A DNA stretch of 64,000 nucleotides. It comes from Streptomyces sp. NBC_00433 (GTDB lineage: Bacteria > Actinomycetota > Actinomycetes > Streptomycetales > Streptomycetaceae). The translations under genes were made by a program, and so were the position numbers. The notes below the pieces were generated by a model. It was not told the DNA's origin and made no database searches. It saw nothing but the letters and a program-made list of their open reading frames with translations. Below are positions 37,063 through 45,824 of this stretch, piece after piece; within the stretch, counting starts at the first letter, position 1, and each line of letters begins with the position of its first letter. The stretch spans positions 7,129,501-7,193,500 of the forward strand of contig CP107926.1 of NCBI GenBank assembly GCA_036015235.1, in the 5' to 3' direction.

Positions 37063-37986
37063 TCAGGTGTCGGCGTCCAGCTCCGTGTGGCACAGGGCGC
37101 AGCGCGCCCGCAGCCGCCCCCTGCAGGGCAGCCGGATGCGCTGGAAGCACGTGGGGCAGGGGAAGGCGACCCGCACGGTCGAACCGGCGGACTCGAAGGA
37201 GTAGTCCGGGCCCGCGGTCAGCGACCTGCGGTCCTTGGCGTAGCGGCGCCGGGCGGCCCAGCCCGCGGCGGCCAGCGGCGCCCGCCGGAAGTCCTGCTCC
37301 GCGCGGGCCAGGCCGGCGCGGTAGGCGTCGCGGGCCTGCGCGGACCTGAACCACGGCTCGACGTCGTCGCCGAAGGCGGCCGCGCGCTTGGCGAGGACGT
37401 ACCCGAACTCCTCGGGCGTCAGGTAGCCCAGCTTGTACGCCGACATCATCAGCCGCTCGCCGCGGATCGCGGCCTCCTCGCGGTAGGCGTCGAGCAGCAG
37501 CCAGCCCGCGCCCAGATACGTCGTCACCGTGTCGGTGAGTATCTCGTTGTCGCGGGTGCCGGGGAATTCCAGGCCGAGGCGGTGCAGGTAGACGTGCGTC
37601 ACCTCGTGCGCCAGCGCCGCCCCCACATCGCGCCGGTCGGTCCTGAAGCGGGAGTGCAGCTCGATGAAATACTCCGGGCCCGCCGCCAGTTCGACATTCC
37701 CCGCGTGGACCATGTCGCGGAACCCGACCACCATACGGGCGTCCGGCAGCCGGAAGTGCTGCACCATCACCCGGGCCACCCGCTGGGCGCCCAGATACAG
37801 GTCCTCGTCGTCGGGGAAGTCCGCCAGCTCGGGGTGCACACTGCTCGGGAAGCGCTGCACACCGTCGCCGGAGAGCCGCCGGTAGAGCGCGGTCAGCGCC
37901 GCCCGTACGGTGTCGAGGTGCGGGAAGCCGTGCACGATGGGCCCGCCCCCCGCGGTCGAAGCCCCCGGCTCCGCGTACTCGGCCAT
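37063..37986 (-). CDS. HExxH zinc-peptidase-like protein with C-terminal zinc ribbon (unassigned)
   Basis: A 307-residue soluble protein. In the middle, GAALAHEVTHVYLHRLGL gives an HExxH zinc site (about residue 125), followed by RDNEILTDTVTTYLG, where the Glu or Asp may be the third ligand. EEFGYVLAKRAAAFGDD and FRSAQARDAYRAGL lie between. The C-terminus has CPTCFQRIRLPCRGRLRARC and ALC, giving paired CxxC zinc-ribbon cysteines. I do not recognise a named family; a metallopeptidase-like fold is inferred from the motif. The ATG at 37986 has GGGGAGG five bases upstream. It is divergent from pepN, with only 79 bases between the two starts. Confidence 0.75.
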   Translation of the reverse strand: MAEYAEPGASTAGGGPIVHGFPHLDTVRAALTALYRRLSGDGVQRFPSSVHPELADFPDDEDLYLGAQRVARVMVQHFRLPDARMVVGFRDMVHAGNVELAAGPEYFIELHSRFRTDRRDVGAALAHEVTHVYLHRLGLEFPGTRDNEILTDTVTTYLGAGWLLLDAYREEAAIRGERLMMSAYKLGYLTPEEFGYVLAKRAAAFGDDVEPWFRSAQARDAYRAGLARAEQDFRRAPLAAAGWAARRRYAKDRRSLTAGPDYSFESAGSTVRVAFPCPTCFQRIRLPCRGRLRARCALCHTELDADT

Positions 37987-38065
37987 GTCCACCTCCCCCC
38001 GCCGAGCCTACGCGCCGCGCCGCCCGCCTGTCCCCGGCGGCACGGCTTGCGGCAGCATGTGCCGC

Positions 38066-40567
38066 ATGCCTGTTCTGACCCACGCCGAGGCCGAGACCCG
38101 TGCCCGCGACCTGACCGTCCACCACTACGCGCTCGACCTCGACCTGACCGGGGGCGACGAGGAGTTCGGCTCGACCACCGTGATCCGGTTCCGTGCGCTG
38201 CGGGACTGCGACACCTTCGCCGAGATCCGGCCCGCCACGCTGCGCCGCGCCGTCCTCGACGGCCGTGACCTCGACCCCGGCCTGCTCGCCGACAACCGGC
38301 TCCCGCTGGCAGGCCTGACCGCGGGGGACCACGAGCTGCGGGTCGAGGCGGACATGCCGTACTCGCGCACCGGCGAGGGCATGCACCGCTTCACCGACCC
38401 GGAGGACGGCGAGGCGTACGTGTACAGCCAGCTGTTCATGAACGACATGCAGCGCGTCGCCGCCTCCTTCGACCAGCCCGACCTCAAGGCCGTCTTCGAC
38501 ATCACGGTCAGCGCCCCGCAGGAGTGGACCGTCCTCGGCAACGGCGTCGCCGCCAGGACCGCACCCGGCCGCTGGCAGCTCGCCACCACCCAGCCGCTGG
38601 CCACCTACTTCGTCGCGGTGGCAGCCGGGCCCTGGCACTCGGTGCGCACCGAGCACGCCGGGCTGCCGTTCGGCCTGCACTGCCGCCGCTCGCTCGGCGA
38701 GCACCTGGACCGCGACGCCGACGCGATCCTCGACATCACCCGGCGCTGCTTCGACCGCTACCACGAGCTGTTCGCAGAGCCGTACCCCTACGACTCCTAC
38801 GACCAGGCCTTCGTGCCCGAATTCAACGCCGGCGCGATGGAGAACCCCGGCCTGGTCACCTTCCGCGAGGACTTCGTCCACCGGTCGGCCGTCACACCCG
38901 GCGAGGAGCAGTTCCGCGGGGTCGTCATCGCCCACGAGATGGCCCACATGTGGTTCGGCAACCTCGTCACACTGCGCTGGTGGGACGACATCTGGCTGAA
39001 CGAGTCCTTCGCCGAGTACATGGGCTTCCAGGTGCTGTCCGAGGCCACCGACTTCACCGGCACGTGGACGGACTTCGCGGTCGCCCGCAAGGCCTGGGGC
39101 TACGACGCCGACCAGCGCCCCTCCACCCACCCCGTCGCCCCCGACCCGGCGGCGGTGCCGGACACCGCGTCCGCGATGAACAACTTCGACGGGATCTCCT
39201 ACGCCAAGGGCGCCTCCGCGCTGCGCCAACTCGTCGCCTGGCTCGGCCCCAAGGCCTTCACCGCCGGGCTCAACACGCACTTCGCCCGGCACCGCTTCGG
39301 CAATGCCGCGCTCGCCGACTTCCTCGACTCCCTCGGTACGGCCACCGACCGGGACGTCCCCGCCTGGGCGGCGGCCTGGCTGCGCACCTCGGGCCCGGAC
39401 ACCCTGACGCCCGCGGTGCCGTCCGGCGGCGCCGAAGGCGGCTGGCAGCTGGAGATCGGCCACCGCGGCAACCGCCCGCACCGGATCGAGGTCGGCCTCT
39501 ACGACCGGGCCGTCGGCGACCCCGGCGTCCTCGTGCCGCGCGACCGGCTCACCGTCGACATCGCCGCGGGCTCGGTCACCGAGCGGCACGAGCTGGGCGG
39601 GCCGCGGCCCGACGTGATCCTGCTCAACGACGGCGACCTGACCTTCGCCAAGGTCCACTTCGACCCGGAGTCCTGGGCGACCCTGCGCGAGACCCTCGGC
39701 GGGCTGCCCGACCCGCTCGCCCGTGCGGTCGTCTGGAACGCGGCACGCGACCTCGTACGCGACGGCGGCATCGCGCCCGCCGACTACCTGGAACTGGCCG
39801 CCGCGCACCTGCCGGGCGAGACCGAGCCGGGCATCGTCGACGCCGTCCTCACCTTCTGCCGCGGCCAGCTCGCCGACCACTTCCTCGACCCGGCGCTGCG
39901 CCCGGCCGCGCTGAGCACTCTCGCGGACACCGCACGCGCGCTGCTCGCCGCCGGCCTCGGCTCCACCCGGCTCAGCGCCACCCGCGCGCTGGTCGACGCG
40001 GCCCTGTCCGCCGCCGACGCGCAGGCGCTGCGCGGCTGGTACGACCAGGGGGAGATCCCCGGGGGCTCGCCCCTGGACCCCGACCTGCGCTGGCGGACGC
40101 TGCTGCGGCTCGCGGTGCTCGGCGCGGCCACCCCCGCCGACATCGACGCGGAGCTGGAGCGGGACCCGAGCGCCGTCGGGCGGGAGGGCGCGACCAGGTG
40201 CCGGGCGTCGCTGCCGGACGCCGACGCCAAGGCGGCCGCGTGGGAGGCGATGTTCCACGACGACTCGCAGTCGAACTACCTCTTCACGGCCAATGCGCAG
40301 GGTTTCTGGCATCCCGAACACGCGGCGCTCACCGCGCCGTACGTGTCGCGGTACTTCGCCGACGCCGTGCCGCTCGCCGCTCGGCGCGGCACCGCGATCG
40401 CCGAGCTCGCCGGGCGGACGGCCTTCCCGTCCACCGCCGTCGACTCCGAGACGCTGCGGCTGGGCCGCGCCTGCCTCGCCGATCCGGCCGTCCTTCCGGC
40501 CCTGTCCCGCGCCGTCGCCGACCGCCTCGACGACCTCTCCCGCCACCTCCGCATCCGCTCGGCCTGA
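38066..40567 (+). CDS. pepN: Aminopeptidase N
   Basis: An 833-residue M1 zinc aminopeptidase that removes N-terminal residues from peptides in the cytoplasm. The substrate-anchoring motif is NAGAMENPGLVTF. The zinc site is HEMAHMW at residues 290-296, with the third ligand 18 residues on in WLNESFAEYMGF. The TEAD..YSQLF-like N-terminal block FTDPEDGEAYVYSQLF and the ERAP1-like C-terminal half complete the actinobacterial PepN type. Its length fits the usual 830-870. Divergent from the HExxH protein gene. It ends before a repeat-rich 279-base gap. Confidence 0.95.
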   Translation: MPVLTHAEAETRARDLTVHHYALDLDLTGGDEEFGSTTVIRFRALRDCDTFAEIRPATLRRAVLDGRDLDPGLLADNRLPLAGLTAGDHELRVEADMPYSRTGEGMHRFTDPEDGEAYVYSQLFMNDMQRVAASFDQPDLKAVFDITVSAPQEWTVLGNGVAARTAPGRWQLATTQPLATYFVAVAAGPWHSVRTEHAGLPFGLHCRRSLGEHLDRDADAILDITRRCFDRYHELFAEPYPYDSYDQAFVPEFNAGAMENPGLVTFREDFVHRSAVTPGEEQFRGVVIAHEMAHMWFGNLVTLRWWDDIWLNESFAEYMGFQVLSEATDFTGTWTDFAVARKAWGYDADQRPSTHPVAPDPAAVPDTASAMNNFDGISYAKGASALRQLVAWLGPKAFTAGLNTHFARHRFGNAALADFLDSLGTATDRDVPAWAAAWLRTSGPDTLTPAVPSGGAEGGWQLEIGHRGNRPHRIEVGLYDRAVGDPGVLVPRDRLTVDIAAGSVTERHELGGPRPDVILLNDGDLTFAKVHFDPESWATLRETLGGLPDPLARAVVWNAARDLVRDGGIAPADYLELAAAHLPGETEPGIVDAVLTFCRGQLADHFLDPALRPAALSTLADTARALLAAGLGSTRLSATRALVDAALSAADAQALRGWYDQGEIPGGSPLDPDLRWRTLLRLAVLGAATPADIDAELERDPSAVGREGATRCRASLPDADAKAAAWEAMFHDDSQSNYLFTANAQGFWHPEHAALTAPYVSRYFADAVPLAARRGTAIAELAGRTAFPSTAVDSETLRLGRACLADPAVLPALSRAVADRLDDLSRHLRIRSA

Positions 40568-40630
40568 GTCTTTCCCCCGGGCAGCCCGGACCCCTTCTCC
40601 CGGGACCTTCCCCCGGCGGTGGGCTGGTCG

Positions 40631-40727
40631 CGCGGTTCCCCGCGCCCCTTTCGGCCTGCGTCCTCCTGGGCCACGCGTCGGCCCTGCCGCGGAGGGTGAG
40701 CGTTTATCAGGGGCGCGGGGAACCGCG
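40631..40727. repeat. Dispersed repeat with perfect 19-bp inverted ends
   Basis: CGCGGTTCCCCGCGCCCCT at 40631-40649 is matched exactly by its reverse complement at 40709-40727. The 59 bases between (GGCCTGCGTCCTCCT, GAGGGTGAGCGTTTATCAG) align with the centre of the 18.3-kb element. It sits between pepN and the decarboxylase gene and may terminate pepN transcription. Confidence 0.8.
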
Positions 40728-40846
40728 GGACCGGCCCCCGACGCAGCGGCACCGTGAATCCGTAACAGCACCCCGCGGGGGAAGGGCGTACCCGGGACGG
40801 GGCGTGGGTCGTTGTGTGGGGGGAGGAACGGAAACGGGGAGGACGG

Positions 40847-42250
40847 TTGAAGGAGATGCCCGGCCTGGCGGGCGGCCGGCAAGGGCCGGCGGAACTGCGG
40901 CCCCTGGTCGAGACGGTGCTGAGCGCGCTGGAGGAGGGCGCCGCAGCCCGCGGGGGGCCGCTGCCGGCGGGCGGCCCCAAGGAGACCGCCAGACGCGTCG
41001 CCGGCGCCCTGGGCAGGCCGCTGCCGAGCCAGGGCACCGGCGCCCACGAGGCGCTGCACACCCTCGTACGGGAGCTGGCGCGGGGCGCCGCGGACCCGGC
41101 GGACCCCTACTGCGCAGCCCATCTGCACTGCCCGCCGCTGGCCCTGGCCGCGGCGGCGGAACTGGCCGCGGCCTCGCTCAACCCGTCCCTGGACTCCTGG
41201 GACCAGGCACCCGCCGCCACCGAGATCGAGGCGCGGGCCACGGCGGCGCTGGCGGCGGTGGTCTACCCGGACCTGCCGGCCCCCGACGCGCTGATCACGA
41301 CCGGCGGGACGGAGTCCAACCAGCTCGCCCTGCTGCTGGCCAGGGAGAGGGCGGCCGGAGGGCCGCGCGTGCAGGTGGTGTGCGGGGCGAACGCGCATCA
41401 CAGCGTGCAGCGCGCCGCGTGGCTGCTCGGCCTGCCGCGACCGGTCGTCGTGGACACCCCCGCGGGCGTGCTCGACCCGGACCACGCGGACGCCGCCCTG
41501 GACGAACTCCCGGGCCGCGCGCTGCTCGTGGCGACCGCGGGCACCACGGACACCGGCGCGATCGACCCGCTGCCGCAACTGGCGCAGGCCGCCGCCCGGC
41601 ACGGCGCCGAACTGCACGTGGACGCGGCCTACGGCGGCCCGCTGCTCTTCAGCCGGCACGAGGCAGGCAAGCTCGACGGGCTGCAGTCAGCCGTGTCCGT
41701 CACCTTCGACCTGCACAAGCTCGGCTGGCAGCCGGTCGCGGCCGGCCTGCTGGCCGTGCCCGACGGCGCCGCGCTGCGCCCGCTCGGGCACCAGGCGGAC
41801 TACCTCAACGCCACCGACGACACCGAGGCCGGGCTGCCCGATCTGCTGGGGCGCTCGCTGCGCACCACCCGCAGGCCCGACGTGCTGAAGATCGCCGTCA
41901 CCCTGCGGGCGCTGGGCCGCGAGGGGCTGGGCGCGCTGGTGGACGCGGTGTGCGGGCACGCGCACCAGCTGGCCGCGGCGGTCGAGCGGCACCCGGCGCT
42001 CGACCTGCACGCGCCGCCGGAGATCAGCACCGTGCTGTTCCGTCCCACGGGCGCCGACGACGAGCAGGTGGCGGCGCTGCGGCGGGAGCTGATGTACGAG
42101 GGGCGGGCGGTGCTCGGGCGCGCGTCGGCGGACGGCCGGCTGTGGCTCAAGGCGACGCTGCTCAACCCGCACATCCGCCCGCAGGACCTCGACGCCCTGC
42201 TCAGGCTGGTGACCGACGCGCAGGCCAGGCAGAGCCAGGCGGCGCGGTGA
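40847..42250 (+). CDS. PLP-dependent amino acid decarboxylase (DesA-like)
   Basis: A 467-residue group II PLP decarboxylase related to lysine/diaminobutyrate and glutamate decarboxylases; DesA of desferrioxamine synthesis is of this type. Seen: CAAHLHCPPLALAAAAE, TTGGTESNQLALLLARE, the PLP-stacking CGANAHHSVQRAAWLLG, VATAGTTDTGAIDPL, HVDAAYGGPLLF, and the PLP lysine near residue 291 in TFDLHKLGWQPVAAG. The start is uncertain: TTG 40847 has GGGGAGG four bases upstream; GTG 40814 has none; ATG 40856 abuts AAGGAG. Paired with a lysine N-hydroxylase, so cadaverine from lysine is the likely reaction. No iron box was seen upstream. Confidence 0.85.
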   Translation: MKEMPGLAGGRQGPAELRPLVETVLSALEEGAAARGGPLPAGGPKETARRVAGALGRPLPSQGTGAHEALHTLVRELARGAADPADPYCAAHLHCPPLALAAAAELAAASLNPSLDSWDQAPAATEIEARATAALAAVVYPDLPAPDALITTGGTESNQLALLLARERAAGGPRVQVVCGANAHHSVQRAAWLLGLPRPVVVDTPAGVLDPDHADAALDELPGRALLVATAGTTDTGAIDPLPQLAQAAARHGAELHVDAAYGGPLLFSRHEAGKLDGLQSAVSVTFDLHKLGWQPVAAGLLAVPDGAALRPLGHQADYLNATDDTEAGLPDLLGRSLRTTRRPDVLKIAVTLRALGREGLGALVDAVCGHAHQLAAAVERHPALDLHAPPEISTVLFRPTGADDEQVAALRRELMYEGRAVLGRASADGRLWLKATLLNPHIRPQDLDALLRLVTDAQARQSQAAR

Positions 42251-42273
42251 CCGAGAAGGAAGGCCAAGCACCG

Positions 42274-43740
42274 ATGAACGCCCCGACCGTACCGGAGAAG
42301 GTGCCGGAAAAGGACCAGGACCAGGAGCCGGACCCGGAGGCCGCGAAGCCGCAGGAGCAGGTGCCGTTCGACCTGCTGGGCGTCGGCATCGGCCCTTTCA
42401 ACCTGTCGCTGGCCGCACTCGCCGACGCCGTACCCGACCTGACCGCCGCCTTCTACGACCAGCGGCAGGACTTCCAGTGGCACCCCGGGCTGCTGATCGA
42501 CGGCGCGACCTTGCAGGTGCCCTTCCTCGCCGACCTGGTGACCCTCGCCGACCCGGCGAGCCGCTGGTCGTTCCTGAACTTCCTCAAGGCCCGCGAGCGG
42601 CTCTTCCCGTTCTACTTCTCCGAGCGCTTCCATGTGCACCGGGCCGAATACGACGCCTACTGCCGCTGGGTCGCCGGCGCGCTGCCGTCCACGCGCTTCG
42701 GGCAGCAGGTCGACACCGTCCGCTGGGACGCGGCGGCCGGCCACTTCGAGGTCGACCACACCCGGCTCGACGTGCACGGCGAGGCCGAGGCGCTGGGCCG
42801 TACGTACGCCAGGCACCTGGTGCTGGGCATCGGCACGGCCCCCTTCGTGCCCGAGCCGCTGCGGCCGCTCGCCGAGGCGCCGGCCGTACCCGTGGTGCAC
42901 TCCGCGGACTACCTGCCGCAGCGGGAGCGGCTGCTGGCCGCCGAGCACATCACCGTGATCGGCTCGGGCCAGTCCGGCGCCGAGGTCTTCCTCGACCTGC
43001 TGCGGTCCCGGCCTGCGGGCCGGGAGGCGATCACCTGGCTGGCGCGCACCCCGGCCTTCGCGCCGATGGAGTACAGCCGGCTCGGCCTCGAACACTTCAC
43101 GCCCGACTACACCCGCTACTTCCACGGCCTGCCCGAGCCGGTGCGGGACCGGCTGGTGCCCGGCCAGTGGCAGCTACACAAGGGCATCGACACCGAGACC
43201 ATCACCGCGATCCACGACGAGCTGTACCGCCGCACCCTGGACGGCGGTTGGCCGGACGCGGTGCTGACCCCCGGGGTGAGCGTGCGCACCGCCGGCCGGA
43301 TCGGCACCACCGGCGTCGAACTGCACCTGGAGCACGCCGACCAGGGCACCCGCACCCGGATGGTGACCAGCGCGGTGGTGCTCGCCACCGGTTACCGCGA
43401 GCGCCCGCTCGACCATCTGCTTGGGCCGCTGGACCCTTACGTGCTGCGGGACTCGGCGGGCCGGCCGCGGATCGACGCACGGCACCGGCTCGGACTCGAC
43501 CGGCGGATCACCGGCCGGATCTACGTCCAGAACGCCGAACGCCACACCCATGGCGTCGGCGCCCCGGACCTCGGCCTCGCCGCCTGGCGGTCCGCGGTGA
43601 TCCTCAACGACCTGACGGGGCTGCTGACCGGCGCGGAGCACTATCCGCTGCCGGCCAGGACAGCCTTCACCACCTTCGGCCTCGACGGCGCGGGCGCCTG
43701 CGACGTGCCTACGAGAACAGCGGCACTCCGGCGCGGGTGA
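42274..43740 (+). CDS. Lysine/ornithine N-monooxygenase (SidA/IucD/DesB type)
   Basis: A 488-residue flavoprotein that N-hydroxylates the side-chain amine of lysine, ornithine or cadaverine for hydroxamate siderophores. The FAD site is DLLGVGIGPFNLSLAALAD near residue 31, and QWHPGLLIDGATLQVPFL follows. The NADPH site is ITVIGSGQSGAEVFLDLL, and the C-terminal ATGYRERP and HTHGVGAPDLGLAAWR complete the family. An acidic Gln/Glu/Pro-rich leader of about 30 residues precedes the domain. ATG 42274 has AAGGAAGG upstream; GTG 42247, overlapping the previous stop, is an alternative. No acyltransferase or siderophore synthetase gene is adjacent. Its last 32 bases overlap the facing nucleotidase gene. 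Confidence 0.9.
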   Translation: MNAPTVPEKVPEKDQDQEPDPEAAKPQEQVPFDLLGVGIGPFNLSLAALADAVPDLTAAFYDQRQDFQWHPGLLIDGATLQVPFLADLVTLADPASRWSFLNFLKARERLFPFYFSERFHVHRAEYDAYCRWVAGALPSTRFGQQVDTVRWDAAAGHFEVDHTRLDVHGEAEALGRTYARHLVLGIGTAPFVPEPLRPLAEAPAVPVVHSADYLPQRERLLAAEHITVIGSGQSGAEVFLDLLRSRPAGREAITWLARTPAFAPMEYSRLGLEHFTPDYTRYFHGLPEPVRDRLVPGQWQLHKGIDTETITAIHDELYRRTLDGGWPDAVLTPGVSVRTAGRIGTTGVELHLEHADQGTRTRMVTSAVVLATGYRERPLDHLLGPLDPYVLRDSAGRPRIDARHRLGLDRRITGRIYVQNAERHTHGVGAPDLGLAAWRSAVILNDLTGLLTGAEHYPLPARTAFTTFGLDGAGACDVPTRTAALRRG

Positions 43741-45535
43741 GCCGCCACTGGTCGCCGCCGAAGGTCGCCGGGTCGATCGTGCCGTGCGCCTGCACCCAGG
43801 CGATGATGGTGTTGCGGATCTCGTCGGAGCTGGACCACACCTTCGGCGCGGTGGCCACGTGCGGGTAGTTGCTGCCGCCGCTGGAGCGGTAGTTGTTCAC
43901 CGCGAGCACGAACTGCGCGGCCGGGTCGACCGGGGCGCCGCCCGCGGTGAGGTTGACGATCCGCGAGCCGGCCGGCTGCGAGATGTCGATGTCGTACGAG
44001 ACCCCGCTGAGCACGTCGTAGCTGAAGTCGGGGGTGTTGTTGGCGTTGGTGATCTTCGTGACGTCGACCGGGGCGTCCGGCGCGGTCTGCACGAAGTAGG
44101 CCGCCGACCACTCCAGGTAGTCCTTGACCTGGGCGCCGGTGAGGAGCTTGGCCTCCAGGGTGTTCTCGTAGACGTAGAGCCCGGCCACGTCGCGCAGCGA
44201 GACCTGTCCGGCGGGGATCGCGGCGGTCCGCGAGAAGGGCGACGCCTCGGACAGCACCGGCAGCGACGCGTACGAGGTGCCGGCCAGCGCCGCCTTCACC
44301 GTGTCGGACTGCACCAGGTTGAGGAAGTCGATGATCGGGGTGTCCTTGTACGTGGCCTCCGCCGCCGACATCGCCACCGTGCAGGTGCCGACGACCTGGT
44401 TGACGTAGTCCACGACCTTCTGGTGCTCGGTGCGCACCAGCTTGGCGACCTGCGGGTCCTCGGCGACGGTGTTGGCGTTGCGCACCTCGGCCTTCACCGA
44501 GGAGACGTGCCAGCGGCCGTGCTCGAAGGCCAGGTCGATGTCGAAGACCGACAGCCGCATGCCCCAGTACAGCGGCTCGGAGAGCACCACGGTCCTGCCG
44601 GTCTGCTCGTTGACGACCAGCGTCTGCGGGCGCTCGACGTGGGTGTGGCCGACCAGGATCGCGTCGATGCCGGGCACCTGGGCGGCGACCTGCGAGGACG
44701 CGTTCTCCGGGTAGGGCACCGCGTCGCCGTAGGAGGTGGTGCCGTCAAGGCCCGAGTGGTCGGTGCAGATCACCACGTCGCAGCCGAGGGCGCGCAGCTT
44801 CGGCACGTAGACCTTCGCCTGCTCGACCAGGCCGGGGAAGGCCATCTTGCCCTGCACGTTGGCCTTGTCCCACACCGCGATGCCGGGGTTGGTCAGGCCG
44901 AGGACGCCGACCTTGACCGGGCGGCCGCCGTGCACCTCGATCTCCTTGACCAGGTAGGGGGGGAAGGCGGGCTTGAGGGTCTTGGCGTCGACGGCGTTCG
45001 CGGCCAGCAGCGGGAAGTCGCACTGGTCCTGGAAGGCGCGCAGCAGCGGGATGCCGTAGTTGAACTCGTGGTTGCCCAGCGCCGCCGCGTCGTACTTCAT
45101 GTGGTTCATGGCCAGCGCCATCGGGTGCTGCGGGCCGCGCCGGGCGCCGGTGATCGGCTCGACCCGGGCGAAGTAGTACGACAGCTGGGTGCCCTGGATG
45201 ATGTCGCCCGCGTCGATCAGCAGCGTGCGGTCGTGGCCCTTCTCGGCGCGGGCCTGCTCGACCAGGGTGGCGATCTTGGCCAGGCCGACGTCGTTGTGGG
45301 TGGCGTCGTCGTATTCGGCGTTGGTGAAGTAGTCCCAGTTCAGGGCGTGGCCGTGCAGGTCGGTGGTGCCGAGCACGCGCAGGCTGAAGGTCTTGGGCTG
45401 GTGGCCGTGCCCGTGGTGCTGCTCGGCGGCCTGCGCGGGACCGGCCGCGGCGACCGCGCCCGCGGTGCCCGCCAGCGCCACGCCGGCGCCGGTGGCGGCC
45501 GAGCGGTTGATGAAGTCCCTGCGGTTGAGCGGCAT
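43709..45535 (-). CDS. Tat-exported 5'-nucleotidase / metallophosphatase
   Basis: A 608-residue secreted enzyme that dephosphorylates nucleotides or cyclic nucleotides outside the membrane (UshA/CpdB-like). The twin-arginine signal is NRRDFINRSA with a hydrophobic stretch and a PAQA cut site near residue 36. The metal site is built by LGTTDLHGH, LIDAGDIIQGT, LGNHEFNYG, CTDHSG and VGHTHVERPQ. The C-terminal nucleotide-binding domain has NTPDFSYDVLSGVSYDID and AVNNYRSSGGSNYP. AAGGAGA is an excellent ribosome site for the ATG at 45535. Its 3' end overlaps the end of the monooxygenase gene on the other strand by 32 bases. Confidence 0.93.
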   Translation of the reverse strand: MPLNRRDFINRSAATGAGVALAGTAGAVAAAGPAQAAEQHHGHGHQPKTFSLRVLGTTDLHGHALNWDYFTNAEYDDATHNDVGLAKIATLVEQARAEKGHDRTLLIDAGDIIQGTQLSYYFARVEPITGARRGPQHPMALAMNHMKYDAAALGNHEFNYGIPLLRAFQDQCDFPLLAANAVDAKTLKPAFPPYLVKEIEVHGGRPVKVGVLGLTNPGIAVWDKANVQGKMAFPGLVEQAKVYVPKLRALGCDVVICTDHSGLDGTTSYGDAVPYPENASSQVAAQVPGIDAILVGHTHVERPQTLVVNEQTGRTVVLSEPLYWGMRLSVFDIDLAFEHGRWHVSSVKAEVRNANTVAEDPQVAKLVRTEHQKVVDYVNQVVGTCTVAMSAAEATYKDTPIIDFLNLVQSDTVKAALAGTSYASLPVLSEASPFSRTAAIPAGQVSLRDVAGLYVYENTLEAKLLTGAQVKDYLEWSAAYFVQTAPDAPVDVTKITNANNTPDFSYDVLSGVSYDIDISQPAGSRIVNLTAGGAPVDPAAQFVLAVNNYRSSGGSNYPHVATAPKVWSSSDEIRNTIIAWVQAHGTIDPATFGGDQWRLTRAGVPLFS

Positions 45536-45812
45536 TTCGTCTCCTTGACGGTCACGGGCGGGCTGGTGTCCACGGCCGGCGTGCACGAGCCGCTGCGGAC
45601 ACGACGCGCGTAGATTGTGGACCAGGTGGGCACCCGCGCAACAGACCCCGCAGGTTAACGACTGCTGTCGACCGGTCGGGCGCGTCCGCCGGGACCCGCC
45701 CGAACGCTCATCCGAGCAGGTGCCCGCACAGTTCGAGAGTTGTCAACAACCGTTAACCCAGACGTCGTTGGGCAGTTGCCTCCAGTGGCCACGGCTACCA
45801 ACGAGTAAGTCA

Positions 45813-45818
45813 TACGCT
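45813..45818 (+). promoter_or_regulatory. Putative -10 element of pyk
   Basis: TACGCT ends 6 bases before the pyk ATG, with no ribosome site between, which suggests a leaderless mRNA. About 70 bases upstream GTTGT-CA-ACAAC is a short palindrome that could be a regulator site. Confidence 0.4.
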
Positions 45819-45824
45819 CGACAC

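Noticed and set aside
40728..40846. Iron-dependent (DmdR) box before the decarboxylase-hydroxylase pair.
   Set aside because: No AT-rich 19-base palindrome of the TTAGGTTAGGCTCACCTAA kind is present in the upstream gap.
36770..41659. A 1,629-codon minus-strand frame running across gltD, the HExxH gene, pepN and the decarboxylase.
   Set aside because: It crosses several real genes and two intergenic gaps, has no coherent domain, and changes character at each gene border.
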